A DNA stretch of 64,000 bases from an uncultured Saccharospirillaceae bacterium (GCA_947503895.1 CANNFT010000002.1:372001-436000), one strand, 5' to 3'. Numbered from the stretch's first letter, positions 28,724 through 39,488 are shown. Notes: generated from the sequence alone by a model not told the origin. Numbers and translations: made by a program.

Positions 28724-30091
28724 TTATGGATACACCACTGTGGGTAACCAGGTTGCGAGTGCAGGCCAAATGGCGAGCAAGAGCAACATTAATAACTGTA
28801 TACCGATAAAGGGCATGACGCCTTTATAAATATGGGATGTGGTGACGCTTTTGGGCGCGACACCGCGTAAATAAAATAACGCAAAGCCAAATGGCGGGGT
28901 TAAAAATGACGTCTGCAAATTGATAGCAATCATGATGCCTAACCATACTGGGTCGAGCCCCATCATCAACAATATGGGCGCGACGATGGGCACCACCACA
29001 AAGGTAATTTCAATAAAGTCGAGAATAAAGCCCAGTAAGAAAATGACCACCATCACCACGAGCGTGGCAGTAATCACGCCGCCAGGCATATTCATAAACA
29101 GCTCTTCGACTAAATCATCGCCGCCATAACCACGGAAGACCAATGAGAATATGGCTGCGCCGATGAAAATCAAAAACACCATGCTGGTGACATTCAGTGT
29201 GCTGGTCAGCGTTTCTTTAAGGCATTGCATGTTAAACGTGCCACTGAGCATGGAAAGAATCGTAGCGCCAATGGCCCCAACCCCTGCGGCTTCGGTGGGT
29301 GTGGCGATGCCAGACAGTATTGAGCCGAGTACGGCGACAATTAATATGAGCGGCGGAGCCATGTCTTTTAATGCTTGTCCGATGGTGGCGTCTTCGTCGG
29401 TTTTTTCCATGGGGGGCGCCATTTCAGGTTTCCACCAAGCCAATCCAATGACGTAGACCGCGTACAGTACGACCAGTATTAACCCAGGAATCAATGCGCC
29501 GACGAACAGGTCGGCGACCGATACTGTTTTAGGATTGAAAATCCCCATATCTAACTGCGCTTGTTGGTAAGCGTTGGATAACACATCGGCCAATAAAATC
29601 AGCGCCAAAGACGGCGGGATAATTTGACCCAAAGTACCGGTGGCACAGATCGCGCCGGTGGCCAGAGAAGGATTGTAATTTTGCTTTAACATGGTCGGTA
29701 GCGTGATGAGGCCCATGGTCACGACGGTCGCGCCCACGATGCCCGTACTGGCGGCGAGCAACATACCGACAAATATGACGGCCAAGGCTAAACCACCGGG
29801 TAAACGACCGAAGAGACGTCCCATGGTTTGCAGCAGATTTTCCGCAATACGGGATTTCTCAAGCATGACGCCCATAAAAACAAACAGCGGCACAGCGATG
29901 AGAATTTGATTGGTCATGATACCGAAGAGTCGGTTGGGTAAGGCTTCTAAAAAGGCTTGGTCAAATTGCCCGGTCAAGGTGCCAAACAGTGCAAACATCA
30001 GGGCCACACCACTCAGTGTGAAGGCCACTGGGTAACCCAGCATCAACACGCCACACACGGCGAGGAACATCAGCAGTGGGATAAATTCCAT
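28724..30091 (-). CDS. dctM: TRAP transporter large permease (DctM)
   Basis: A 455-residue integral membrane protein with about a dozen hydrophobic segments, the ion-driven translocating subunit of a TRAP system. FGRLPGGLALAVIFVGMLLA and TGTLGQIIPPSLALILLADV are DctM signatures. Its start overlaps the stop of dctQ by one base, so the two are translationally coupled. The binding protein at 26913 is the obvious partner. Confidence 0.93.
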   Translation of the reverse strand: MEFIPLLMFLAVCGVLMLGYPVAFTLSGVALMFALFGTLTGQFDQAFLEALPNRLFGIMTNQILIAVPLFVFMGVMLEKSRIAENLLQTMGRLFGRLPGGLALAVIFVGMLLAASTGIVGATVVTMGLITLPTMLKQNYNPSLATGAICATGTLGQIIPPSLALILLADVLSNAYQQAQLDMGIFNPKTVSVADLFVGALIPGLILVVLYAVYVIGLAWWKPEMAPPMEKTDEDATIGQALKDMAPPLILIVAVLGSILSGIATPTEAAGVGAIGATILSMLSGTFNMQCLKETLTSTLNVTSMVFLIFIGAAIFSLVFRGYGGDDLVEELFMNMPGGVITATLVVMVVIFLLGFILDFIEITFVVVPIVAPILLMMGLDPVWLGIMIAINLQTSFLTPPFGFALFYLRGVAPKSVTTSHIYKGVMPFIGIQLLMLLLLAIWPALATWLPTVVYP

Positions 30092-30600
30092 TAGTGGGTC
30101 TCCTTATCCAGCAAGAAAATGGCGCACTTCAATACTTCGGCTGCCCCTTGCACCATGAGCAAAATGGGCTGCACCAAGAGCAGAGTTTTGAGCCAGTAAA
30201 CCCAAGGTAAACCGTTGCCTTCGATGGACTTTTCACCCATGACCCAGCTGCTTTCTACATACGGGATGCAAATATAAAAAATGAATATGCAGGTGGGGAA
30301 CAACAAGAAGAGGGTGCCCAGCAGATTGACCCAATGTTGTCGGCGCGGTGACATTTTTTGATAAAAAACATCCACCCGTACATGGCCATTGTGTTTGAGT
30401 GTGTAGGCCATGCCCAACATAAATAAGCTGGCGTGTACGTAGGTAATGGCCTCTTGCAGGGCAATAGGAGACCAATTCATGGCGTATCGCAGCGCCACGA
30501 CCATGCCCGTCGCAATGACAAGGATTAAGCCGAGCCAGCGAATGGCGTGCCCCCAATATTCAGTGAAGGCGTTAATAATATGGAGGGTTTTCTTCATCAT
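30091..30600 (-). CDS. dctQ: TRAP transporter small permease (DctQ)
   Basis: A roughly 169-residue membrane protein with four hydrophobic segments, the small subunit that pairs with DctM. LQEAITYVHASLFMLGMAYT and HVRVDVFYQKMSPRRQHWVN are DctQ hallmarks. The start at 30600 (or 30597) is preferred because the longer frame to 30639 runs through a TATAAT element likely to be the promoter. Confidence 0.85.
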   Translation of the reverse strand: MMKKTLHIINAFTEYWGHAIRWLGLILVIATGMVVALRYAMNWSPIALQEAITYVHASLFMLGMAYTLKHNGHVRVDVFYQKMSPRRQHWVNLLGTLFLLFPTCIFIFYICIPYVESSWVMGEKSIEGNGLPWVYWLKTLLLVQPILLMVQGAAEVLKCAIFLLDKETH

Positions 30601-30628
30601 GATTCTATTTTTATTGTCTTTGTCGCGC

Positions 30629-30634
30629 ATTATA
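30629..30634 (-). promoter_or_regulatory. Candidate -10 element of the dctQ-dctM operon
   Basis: TATAAT preceded by TGGG on the minus strand, about 30 bases before the chosen dctQ start. No convincing -35 element is seen. Confidence 0.4.
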
Positions 30635-30950
30635 CCCATCTATTGGCGCTCACGTTGCGGCTTCGATGGCGAAGTTGGCCGTGAGTATAGAGGAATCATT
30701 GGTCAAGCGGGCTGAACAAGGTGTTTTGACCACAATGGACATACCAATATGGGGTATATCAACGCTGACATCGGGCCGGTTCAGAGACATTACGCCTGTG
30801 GATAATCTTTTACGCGGATTTACGATTTCTGTCTACTGTATGCGTACACCCAGCAATGATGGGGGCTTCAGAGCTAGATACGGCGCGTGCTAGAGCGTTG
30901 CATGCATGAGACGCCGCAGCAGAGCTGCAAATATGGACTAATCTTTCACT

Positions 30951-30984
30951 TTGTCACATAGCTGTCATATTGACGGTCTATATT
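30951..30984 (+). promoter_or_regulatory. Pho box and -10 element of pstS
   Basis: TTGTCAC-ATAG-CTGTCAT (30951-30968) is a pair of seven-base PhoB repeats spaced by four. TATATT follows exactly ten bases later (30979-30984), the layout in which PhoB replaces a -35 element. The rest of the 30640-30950 gap shows nothing I can identify. Confidence 0.85.
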
Positions 30985-31027
30985 AGCCAGCATACCCATA
31001 CAGAAGTCCACAAAGCTGGAGAGAAAC

Positions 31028-31999
31028 ATGAAAGTGAATAAGCTGGTTTCCGCGCTAACGGTCGTCGCCTCTGCCTTTTCCCTACCGGCCTTGGCCGATG
31101 TACAAGTTGATCAATCGATCCCCACTTACAGCAAAGCCAGTGGTGTTTCTGGCAATGTATCCAGTGTAGGATCTGACACACTGGCCAACATGATGACGCT
31201 GTGGGCAGAAGAATTTAAACGTGAATACCCTAACGTCAACATTCAAATTCAAGCAGCCGGTTCTTCGACTGCACCACCAGCGTTGACAGAAGGTACGTCC
31301 AACTTCGGCCCAATGAGCCGTAAGATGAAAGACAAAGAATTAGAAGCCTTCGAAAGCAAATTTGGCTACAAGCCAACGCCTATTCCCGTCGCTATTGATG
31401 CGCTTGCGGTGTTCGTAAACAAAGATAACCCCATCAAAGGTTTGACCATCAAGCAGGTGGACGCGATCTTCTCTACGACTCGTAAATGTGGTGGTGATAA
31501 AGCATTGAAGACTTGGGGTGATGTAGGCTTAACGGGTTCGTGGGCCAACAAAAAAATCGAATTGTACGGCCGTAACTCGGTTTCTGGTACTTACGGTTAC
31601 TTCAAGAAAAAAGCACTGTGTAAAGGCGATTTCGCTAACAGTGTGAAAGAACAGCCGGGTTCAGCATCTGTTGTTCAATCTGTATCTGCATCATTAAATG
31701 GTTTGGGTTATTCCGGTATTGGTTATCAAACTTCGAGTGTTCGTGCAGTCGCGTTATCTAAGAAAGGTGGCGATTTTGTTGAAGCGACTTCTGACAATGC
31801 AGTGAACAGCAGCTACCCACTGGCGCGTTTCTTGTACGTTTACATCAACAAAAAGCCTAACCAAAACTTACAGCCGATCGAGCGTGAATTTGCCAAGATG
31901 ATTCTTTCTCAGCAAGGTCAATCTGTCGTAGCAAAAGACGGATATATTCCACTACCTGGCAAGGTTGTGAAGAAAACCATGGCTTCTTTAGGGCTGTAA
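31028..31999 (+). CDS. pstS: Phosphate ABC transporter substrate-binding protein
   Basis: A 323-residue periplasmic phosphate-binding protein. A signal peptide ends near LPALADV (about residue 24). [37 protein letters not shown] and [12 protein letters not shown] are phosphate-contact loops of the PstS family. It is first in pstSCAB-phoU and directly follows a Pho box. A terminator after it probably lowers downstream expression, as usual for abundant binding proteins. Confidence 0.96.
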   Translation: MKVNKLVSALTVVASAFSLPALADVQVDQSIPTYSKASGVSGNVSSVGSDTLANMMTLWAEEFKREYPNVNIQIQAAGSSTAPPALTEGTSNFGPMSRKMKDKELEAFESKFGYKPTPIPVAIDALAVFVNKDNPIKGLTIKQVDAIFSTTRKCGGDKALKTWGDVGLTGSWANKKIELYGRNSVSGTYGYFKKKALCKGDFANSVKEQPGSASVVQSVSASLNGLGYSGIGYQTSSVRAVALSKKGGDFVEATSDNAVNSSYPLARFLYVYINKKPNQNLQPIEREFAKMILSQQGQSVVAKDGYIPLPGKVVKKTMASLGL

Positions 32000-32091
32000 T
32001 TGAACGAGTAAAAACAATCAGCCAAGGGAAATCTGGATACTCCCGATTGCTACGCTCAAACGCTTAATGTAGCAAAACGGCTTGATTAATG

Positions 32092-32126
32092 AAGTGGGAC
32101 GCTTATTATCCGTCCCACTTTTTTTG
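32092..32126 (+). terminator. Terminator/attenuator between pstS and pstC
   Basis: AAGTGGGACG and CGTCCCACTT pair around a short AT-rich loop and continue into TTTTTT. Confidence 0.88.
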
Positions 32127-32205
32127 TGTTTAAAAGACGCACGTTTTTTTTGGTTTCGGCTAAAAAACCGGGCGTTTTTGCGACGATGTCATTCATGTTT
32201 TAACG

Positions 32206-34476
32206 ATGGCTGAGCTTATGAGTGCGCCTTCTACACCTGATTTAAATTTCGATACTCCTGCGTTGAAGCGGCATCGAAAAGGCCGAGCATTAAAAGATAA
32301 ATTTGCGTCGTGGGGGATCGCCATTGGCGGTGTCAGCGTAATTGGCGCGGTCTTACTTATTTTCTTTTATTTGTTGTACGAAGTGGCACCGATGTTTGTG
32401 CCCGCCAGTATTGAACCTGCAGGTGAATATGCCGTACCCGGATTAACAGATGACCCCGTCACGCAAACGCGCATGATCACCATGGAAGAGCAGGGTGAAG
32501 TGGCCTTGCGAGTCTTGATGAATGGCGACCTGTTGTTCTTCAATACTGAAAACGGTGATGTGATCAGTCAAACTTCTTTACCCAGCGATGCACCCGTCAC
32601 CGCATTTGCAGCCGATACACAGCCTGCTCGTTTATTAGGATTTGCCACTGAACACGGTGACCTACATTTGGTAAAACATAATTACCGCGTCACCTATCCC
32701 AATGACAAACGTTTAATTACCCCTTGGGTTGAATACCCATTCGGCGAAGCGGCCCTTAGTTTATTTGAATCTGACGCTGCGGTTCGCAGTCTGGCCATTC
32801 GTAATGGCGAAGATGCGTTGATGGTTGCAGCCATCAGTCGTGCAGGTGAGCTACAAGTCACGCGCTTCGAAAAAGAAGAAGATTTTCTAAGCGAAGAAGT
32901 CACGCTGTCACCAGACGTATTATCGCTGCCCAGTTTAGCGGGTGAGCTCAATCAAATGGCGATGGATCAATCTCAGCGTTGGTTATTTGTTCTGGCTGAT
33001 CAACGTTTATTGCACGTCATTAATTTAGAAGATGAAGTATTGAACGCCACCATTACTCTGAGCAACGAAGCCAGTATCACCAGCATGGAAATGTTATTGG
33101 GCGAACAGTCATTATTGCTGGGCGATAAAAGTGGTGCCATCAGCCAATGGTTTATCGTTCGCGAAGGCGGTAACTGGACACTGAAACCCATTCGCGAATT
33201 CCACGTAGAAGGTAAGCAGGCACAGTTAATTGAACCGGAACACCGCCGCAAAGGTTTCCTCGTGGCTGCCGAAAACGGCGAGTTGGCGATATTTCACAGC
33301 ACGGCATCGCGTACATTATGGAATGACTCCCTCATCGGCAGCGAAATAGTGCAAATGGGCATCAGCCCGCGCGCCAAGCTGTTACTGGTCGAAGATGCGA
33401 CCGGCCGCATGACAGGTTGGAAAATTGATAACGAGCACCCCGAAGTGTCTTGGTCGAGCTTATGGGATGAAGTCTGGTACGAAGGCTATGAAGAGCCGAA
33501 GTACGTTTGGCAAAGCTCCGCTTCTACTAATGACTTCGAACCTAAATACAGCATCGTGCCGCTGGTGTTCGGAACCATCAAAGGGGCATTTTATGCCATG
33601 CTGATGGCCGCTCCTTTGGCCATTGCCGGTGCGATTTATACCGCCTATTTCATGGCACCTGCCATGCGTCGTAAGGTGAAACCCATCATCGAACTGATGG
33701 AAGCTCTGCCAACGGTAATTCTAGGTTTCCTAGCCGGATTGGCCCTCGCGCCGTTTGTTGAAGATCACCTTGCCGGTATCTTTGCCGTCATGATTATCAT
33801 GCCGCTGGGCATGCTCATCTTTGGTTTTAGTTGGGCCAACATGCCGGCCTTTATTCGGCATCGCGTGCCCGAAGGTTGGGATGCTCTGCTGCTGATCCCC
33901 ATTGTCATTATCTCGGCATGGATTGGGATCGAGCTATCATCCGGCTTAGAAATCGTATTTTTCGGTGGCAACATGACGCAATGGCTGAGCGACGATTTAG
34001 GCGTGTCATTTAGTCAGCGGAATGCGTTGATCGTCGGCCTGGCCATGGGCTTTGCTGTGATACCAACCATCTTTTCGATTGCAGAAGATGCCATTTTCTC
34101 GGTGCCGAAATCATTGAGTTATGGCTCATTGGCATTGGGTGCTACACCTTGGCAAACCATGATTAAAGTGGTGTTGCCAACGGCCAGCCCGGGTATTTTC
34201 TCCGCGTTGATGATTGGACTAGGACGAGCTGTTGGTGAAACCATGATCGTACTGATGGCCACCGGTAATACACCGATTACGGACATGAATATCTTCGAAG
34301 GCATGCGAACCTTGGCCGCGAACATTGCGGTTGAAGTACCCGAGTCAGAGGTGGGTAGCTCTCATTATCGGATTCTGTTCCTCACGGGCTTTGTGTTGTT
34401 CTTGTTTACCTTTGTCTTTAATACTGCCGCTGAAACCGTTCGTCAGCGTTTACGTCAGAAATACGGTCAGCTGTAG
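32206..34476 (+). CDS. pstC: Phosphate ABC transporter permease PstC, long form
   Basis: A 756-residue permease, more than twice the length of E. coli PstC. After a membrane segment (about 33-58) comes a roughly 380-residue beta-rich extracytoplasmic domain, then the classic permease from about 445 (VFGTIKGAFYAMLMAAPLA, EALPTVILGFLAG). The EAA loop is LGATPWQTMIKVVLPTASPG. Such extended PstC proteins occur in Pseudomonas and Vibrio. ATG 32218 is an alternative start. It is followed by pstA after 11 bases. Confidence 0.93.
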   Translation: MAELMSAPSTPDLNFDTPALKRHRKGRALKDKFASWGIAIGGVSVIGAVLLIFFYLLYEVAPMFVPASIEPAGEYAVPGLTDDPVTQTRMITMEEQGEVALRVLMNGDLLFFNTENGDVISQTSLPSDAPVTAFAADTQPARLLGFATEHGDLHLVKHNYRVTYPNDKRLITPWVEYPFGEAALSLFESDAAVRSLAIRNGEDALMVAAISRAGELQVTRFEKEEDFLSEEVTLSPDVLSLPSLAGELNQMAMDQSQRWLFVLADQRLLHVINLEDEVLNATITLSNEASITSMEMLLGEQSLLLGDKSGAISQWFIVREGGNWTLKPIREFHVEGKQAQLIEPEHRRKGFLVAAENGELAIFHSTASRTLWNDSLIGSEIVQMGISPRAKLLLVEDATGRMTGWKIDNEHPEVSWSSLWDEVWYEGYEEPKYVWQSSASTNDFEPKYSIVPLVFGTIKGAFYAMLMAAPLAIAGAIYTAYFMAPAMRRKVKPIIELMEALPTVILGFLAGLALAPFVEDHLAGIFAVMIIMPLGMLIFGFSWANMPAFIRHRVPEGWDALLLIPIVIISAWIGIELSSGLEIVFFGGNMTQWLSDDLGVSFSQRNALIVGLAMGFAVIPTIFSIAEDAIFSVPKSLSYGSLALGATPWQTMIKVVLPTASPGIFSALMIGLGRAVGETMIVLMATGNTPITDMNIFEGMRTLAANIAVEVPESEVGSSHYRILFLTGFVLFLFTFVFNTAAETVRQRLRQKYGQL

Positions 34477-34487
34477 GAGATTAAACC

Positions 34488-36164
34488 ATGCGTGTAACCC
34501 CAAAAGAGTGGTTTAAATCAGGATCACCGTTTATATGGCTCAATGCCGGCGCCGTGGCCATCAGCATCATCATGGTCATTGGTCTGCTGATCTTTATTGC
34601 GATGAAAGGGCTGGTGCACTTTTATCCCGGTGCCATCGTGAAAGCCGAGTATCATCTTCCAGGTCAAGCTACGACCATGATCATGGGACAGGTGGCCGAC
34701 AGCGAAATGGTGCCAGCCAAACAATTAGAAGAGATTGGATTGGACGTTCCGGCCGGTCAGATAGAAGCGGAGCGTATCTTATTAAAAGTCGGTAACCGTG
34801 ATGTATACGGCGGCGATTTCCGCTGGGTGCTAAAGCACCATATGCAGAACGAAACCTTCCCTAAAAAAGCCATCGCCATTGAGCGTCGGGAATGGGGCAA
34901 CTTCTACGGTTACCTCGGAAAAGTCAAAGAAGGCGATCAGGTGATCGCAGATGCTCAGGTTGATGACGAGGCCGCGTGGGCTGCGTTCCAGCAGCAAATT
35001 GAGCGTGCATTGGACATCCACGATGACATCATGGATATCCAAAAAGATGAAATCGGTGCGATTAATTATGGCATCGAGCGTCTTCGCCTCAAAGAGCGTG
35101 GCTACGTGTTAGACAACGCCCTCACCGATGAGCGAAAAGCGGAATTGGCTGAAGCGCGTGCCGAACTAGACGGTCAGTACAAAGTGCTGCAGGTCGAATT
35201 AAATAAATTGTACGAAGCGTTTAATCGCGACCACTTCACGGCCTTTGAAATGGGCGGTCAAGAAGTCGAACTCGAAGTCTCCATGGTGGTGCGTGCTTTC
35301 CGACCCAATGCCATGGGGCCATTGGATAAGACAGCCCATTACTTTTCCAAGCTCGGTGAATTTCTGTTGGATGACCCAAGGGAAGCCAACACCGAAGGCG
35401 GCGTGTTCCCGGCGATTTTTGGTACTGTCTTAATGGTTATATTGATGGCCATCATGGTGACGCCTTTAGGTGTCGTAGCGGCGGTGTATCTGCGCGAATA
35501 CGCGAAGCAAGGCTTTATGACACGGGTAATTCGAATTGCCGTCAACAACCTCGCGGGCGTTCCTTCGATCGTCTACGGCGTATTTGGACTCGGATTTTTC
35601 GTATACTTCCTAGGGGGCACCATTGATGAGTTGTTTTTCCCTGAGGCTCTACCGTCACCCACCTTTGGTACATCCGGATTGCTGTGGGCGTCGATCACGC
35701 TCGCATTGCTGACCTTGCCCGTTGTGATTGTCGCCACGGAAGAAGGCCTGGCGCGCATTCCACGCATGATGCGTGAGGGTTCATTAGCATTAGGGGCGAC
35801 CAAGTGGGAAACCTTATCGCGCGTGGTATTACCCATGGCCAGCCCTGCCATGATGACAGGGGTGATCTTAGCCGTGGCGCGTGCAGCGGGCGAAGTGGCG
35901 CCGCTCATGCTGGTGGGTGTCGTGAAATTGGCCCCCACGTTACCATTGAATGGCAATTATCCGTTCTTGCACTTGGATCAGAAATTTATGCACTTGGGCT
36001 TCCACATTTATGATGTCGGTTTCCAAAGCCCGAACGTCGAAGCAGCGAGACCACTGGTATACGCCACCGCCTTACTGCTGGTTATCGTCATCGCATTGCT
36101 CAATCTATCGGCGATAGCGATTCGTAACCATCTACGCGAGAAATACAAAGCATTGGAAATGTAG
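34488..36164 (+). CDS. pstA: Phosphate ABC transporter permease PstA, long form
   Basis: A 558-residue permease, also much longer than E. coli PstA. Between a first membrane segment (about 17-40) and the permease core (from about 305) lies an extra domain with a charged, likely coiled stretch near 150-250. The core has NNLAGVPSIVYGVFGLGFFV and the EAA loop LGATKWETLSRVVLPMASPA. It pairs with the equally extended PstC to form the channel. Confidence 0.93.
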   Translation: MRVTPKEWFKSGSPFIWLNAGAVAISIIMVIGLLIFIAMKGLVHFYPGAIVKAEYHLPGQATTMIMGQVADSEMVPAKQLEEIGLDVPAGQIEAERILLKVGNRDVYGGDFRWVLKHHMQNETFPKKAIAIERREWGNFYGYLGKVKEGDQVIADAQVDDEAAWAAFQQQIERALDIHDDIMDIQKDEIGAINYGIERLRLKERGYVLDNALTDERKAELAEARAELDGQYKVLQVELNKLYEAFNRDHFTAFEMGGQEVELEVSMVVRAFRPNAMGPLDKTAHYFSKLGEFLLDDPREANTEGGVFPAIFGTVLMVILMAIMVTPLGVVAAVYLREYAKQGFMTRVIRIAVNNLAGVPSIVYGVFGLGFFVYFLGGTIDELFFPEALPSPTFGTSGLLWASITLALLTLPVVIVATEEGLARIPRMMREGSLALGATKWETLSRVVLPMASPAMMTGVILAVARAAGEVAPLMLVGVVKLAPTLPLNGNYPFLHLDQKFMHLGFHIYDVGFQSPNVEAARPLVYATALLLVIVIALLNLSAIAIRNHLREKYKALEM

Positions 36165-36265
36165 CCCGGGCTGCCATTCCTTTACTCAGAACGCTAAACC
36201 GATCGGCTTTCTATGGAGATAGCCGATCAGAAAAACCAGATTGACATGATGACGAGGCGACGGCC

Positions 36266-37138
36266 ATGCAATCACAAACAGAAGAGCTTGTTATGACCGC
36301 TGAAACAAACACACAGCCTAAAGGCCACAGCATCGACATGGCGGCCATGGGGCGAGAAAGCAAAAAGCTTTCTCTCGAAAATGAACCATTGGCATTGACC
36401 GTCAACGATTTGCGTCTTAGCTATGGTGAGAAAGAAGCGCTACACGGCGTCAACATGCGTATTCCTAAAAAGCGCGTTACCGCATTTATCGGTCCGTCAG
36501 GCTGCGGTAAATCGACTTTGCTACGCTGCTTCAACCGAATGAATGACCTCGTAGATGGTTGTAACATCACGGGCGAAATTCTGTTGGATAATCAAAATAT
36601 TTACGAAAAAGGCGTCGATGTTGCTGAGCTACGCAGACGCGTGGGTATGGTATTCCAAAAGCCAAACCCGTTCCCAAAAAGCATCTACGAGAACGTGGCA
36701 TACGGGCTACGCATTCAAGGTGTGAAGAAAAAGCGCGTCATCGACGAGGCGGTTGAATGGGCACTGCGCAGTGCGGCCTTATGGGATGAAGTCAAAGACC
36801 GTTTACACGAGAGTGCTTTAGGCATGTCTGGTGGTCAGCAACAGCGCTTGGTGATTGCTCGGACCATTGCGGTAAAACCGGAAGTGTTATTACTGGATGA
36901 GCCGGCATCGGCGCTTGATCCTATTTCTACCCTGAAGATCGAAGAGCTGATTCACGAACTGAAGAACGATTTCACCATCGTCATCGTCACGCATAACATG
37001 CAGCAGGCCGCGCGTGTAAGTGATTACACCGCCTTTATGTACATGGGGGATTTGATTGAATTTGGTGATACCGATCAGCTGTTCACTAATCCGCAGGAAA
37101 AACAAACGGAAGATTACATCACAGGTCGTTACGGCTAA
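36266..37138 (+). CDS. pstB: Phosphate ABC transporter ATP-binding protein
   Basis: A 290-residue ATPase. GPSGCGKST is Walker [16 protein letters not shown] the ABC signature, and [13 protein letters not shown]alker B. About 30 non-conserved residues precede the ABC domain; the ATG at 36293 is another possible start. It powers the PstCA channel and lies 101 bases after pstA. Confidence 0.96.
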   Translation: MQSQTEELVMTAETNTQPKGHSIDMAAMGRESKKLSLENEPLALTVNDLRLSYGEKEALHGVNMRIPKKRVTAFIGPSGCGKSTLLRCFNRMNDLVDGCNITGEILLDNQNIYEKGVDVAELRRRVGMVFQKPNPFPKSIYENVAYGLRIQGVKKKRVIDEAVEWALRSAALWDEVKDRLHESALGMSGGQQQRLVIARTIAVKPEVLLLDEPASALDPISTLKIEELIHELKNDFTIVIVTHNMQQAARVSDYTAFMYMGDLIEFGDTDQLFTNPQEKQTEDYITGRYG

Positions 37139-37240
37139 AACAGGCTTAGCGATCTTGAAATATTCGATGATAATGAATCGAAAGACAGTTAATCGCTCCA
37201 TTCAAAGCACTGTTGATAGCACGGTTTATAGGGGAACACG

Positions 37241-37966
37241 ATGGATTTAACCAAAGACGCACATTCGCATCACATCAGTCAGCAGTTCAATGAAGAGCTG
37301 GAGATGGTGCGAAACCATCTGCTGGAAATGGGTGGCTTGGTCGAACGCCAAGTCGGCGATGCGATCAAGGCATTGATTGAGGCAGACAGTGAGCTTGCCT
37401 CTAAAGTCAAAGCGAACGACGAACGCATCAATCAGATGGAGCTGGACATTGATGAAGAGTGTCAGCGTATTATCGCTCGACGCCAGCCCGCGGCATCCGA
37501 CCTGCGCTTGATCATCGCTGCCAGTAAAGCGGTCAACGACCTAGAGCGCATTGGCGATGAAAGTGCGAAGATTGCCCGTCTCGCGATACAGCTGTGTGAG
37601 CATGGGGAATCCCCTCGTGGTTATGTTGAGATCCGACATATCGGTGATCGTGTGCGTCGCATGACTCAGGAAGCGTTAACCGCCTTCGCCCGGTTAGATG
37701 TGGATACCGCCCTGCAAGTGGCCCATGAAGACAAAGACGTGGACATGGAATACGAAAGCGCCATGCGTGAGCTGGTGACCTTCATGATGGAAGACCCTCG
37801 CTCCATTAAGCGCGTCATGAACGTCATCTGGTCGTTACGCGCATTAGAGCGTATTGGCGACCATGCTCGGAACATCGCAGAGGACGTGATTTATTTGGTG
37901 AAGGGCAAAGACGTTCGCCATATTTCCCTAGCGGAAATGCAGCGCCACGTCGAAGATGACAGCTAA
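37241..37966 (+). CDS. phoU: Phosphate signalling regulator PhoU
   Basis: A 241-residue all-helical protein with two PhoU repeats. RIGDESAKIARLA and LERIGDHARNIAEDVIYLVK are the two metal-binding motifs. PhoU links Pst transport to PhoR so that PhoB stays off when phosphate is plentiful. It ends the pst operon; phoB and phoR are about 20 kb away on the other strand. Confidence 0.97.
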   Translation: MDLTKDAHSHHISQQFNEELEMVRNHLLEMGGLVERQVGDAIKALIEADSELASKVKANDERINQMELDIDEECQRIIARRQPAASDLRLIIAASKAVNDLERIGDESAKIARLAIQLCEHGESPRGYVEIRHIGDRVRRMTQEALTAFARLDVDTALQVAHEDKDVDMEYESAMRELVTFMMEDPRSIKRVMNVIWSLRALERIGDHARNIAEDVIYLVKGKDVRHISLAEMQRHVEDDS

Positions 37967-38011
37967 TTGAAATAAATCTTAACTCTTTGAAAAAAAACAT
38001 CTTTCTAAGGG

Positions 38012-38040
38012 TTGACGCGGGCGCACTTCCTACATAAAAT
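38012..38040 (+). promoter_or_regulatory. Sigma-70 promoter of tRNA-Thr
   Basis: TTGACG and TAAAAT are separated by exactly 17 bases and followed by a GC-rich discriminator (GCGCCCC), a pattern expected for a stringently controlled stable-RNA promoter. Confidence 0.85.
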
Positions 38041-38053
38041 GCGCCCCACTTGT

Positions 38054-38129
<76 letters not shown>

Positions 38130-38137
38130 AGAATTTT

Positions 38138-38169
38138 AAAAGCCCTTGCAGCAATGCAAGGGCTTTTTT
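38138..38169 (+). terminator. Terminator of tRNA-Thr
   Basis: AAAAGCCCTTGCA and TGCAAGGGCTTTT pair around GCAA, followed by a T run. Confidence 0.93.
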
Positions 38170-38508
38170 CGTTGTGTGTAAGAAAAGCGGCTAGCCTTTG
38201 AATCTGCATGCGGGCCTATGTTGACCAGCACGAAAATCCATAATGAGTCTTACCCACATTTTTACTAGTATGACCCAAGGGTGGATGACGGCGACCATTC
38301 ACCTTTCTAGTAATGGAGCGCTTAATCCAAACGTTTGAGACAATAAAAATTAATGTCAAAACAGTCTCGTACTGCCATATCAGGCAGGACGGTTCAACCC
38401 GCCTCCCTAATGCATAGTCTATTCACTCCCACAATAGCTTCTCTCGGTTCTTAGCACCGTCAATGATGGGTGGGTGAACCTTTAATAATTGGAATGGAAT
38501 GAAACACT
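38170..38508. other. Non-coding gap after tRNA-Thr
   Basis: No gene is seen. The only small structure is CTGCC-ATATCA-GGCAG near 38370-38390. This is the left border of the accessory R-body region. I found no integrase and no copy of the tRNA 3' end. Confidence 0.5.
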
Positions 38509-39313
38509 ATGTGGATGACATTGCCCTGTGTGCAAATCGTACATAACGATCTTCATCAAGTATCGATTATTTCTAAGTTACTGGGTGAGCGAGGTATTCA
38601 AGTGGAGACAAACCCGTTAAATCGTGAAGGTATGGAAAAATTGTTTTCAGCGAAGCAACCTATGCAGACGTTAAAAAAAAATTGATCTCGTAATCGTATA
38701 CGACCCTCACCTTCGCAGTACAGATTGGCTAAATCATCAGCGTTCAATTCCTATTCTCCATCTGATTGATCAACAAACACTATTGTTGCAACGGCGAGCC
38801 TTATTTTCAAAAGGTGCGATTGACTACATCGCGTTGCCAATCATTCCAAATGAATTAGTGAATCGTGTATTTGCTTACTTACATTTTTTTAGTGCTGATA
38901 AGCTGAATCATAAAGCTAGAGTGATACGTAAAGCGGTGAGTCCCATAGAAAAAATAGATCAGCAAGGTCTCGTTAATAAAACCTGCTTGTACTTACGCGA
39001 ACATTTATCAGACCCCATCACATTACCAATATTAGCGGCGAAAATGGGCACGAATCGCACGCGATTATCTGAGCATTTCAAAAAAAATAAAGGCGTCGGA
39101 GTGATGACATGGCTTCGCAAGAAACGTTTACAGAAAGCCAAATATTTAATCGGCAATTCGACGCGAAATATCCAGCAAATAGCCTTCGAAGTAGGTTATC
39201 CAAACGCGGCGAATTTCTCGACCGCATTTAAGCTCGAATTCGGAATGACACCCAAAACCTATCGAAAGACTCTGTTAAAACCAAAAGTAATTCTGATGAA
39301 TTCAAAAGTATAA
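38509..39313 (+). pseudogene. Receiver-like/AraC-type regulator, frameshifted at a run of nine A
   Basis: ATG 38509 reads 58 codons (VQIVHNDLHQVSIISKLLGE...) and stops at TGA just after AAAAAAAAA (38673-38681). With one A fewer the frame continues as KKIDLVIVYDPHLRSTDWLN and runs to 39313. The product would be about 267 residues: a degenerate response-regulator receiver (about 1-130) and a C-terminal AraC-type helix-turn-helix (ILAAKMGTNRTRLSEHFKKN and IAFEVGYPNAANFSTAFK). The downstream part is perfectly preserved. Transcriptional slippage, phase variation, a recent lesion or a sequencing error are all possible. It is the leftmost gene of the R-body region. Confidence 0.75.
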
Positions 39314-39488
39314 ACGATGCAAACTGGTTAAAGTAGGTACTAAGTCGTAGAGCGAAAGTAGTGAAAATGCTAAGCAGAATAGAACTATAGCATATGAGTC
39401 GTACGTTAGATCGGCGTCGATTGACCAAACTTTATTGTGTGTAATTTTAGCTGTCGTCAATAGAGTGTGAACTTAAAATATTTGCAGT

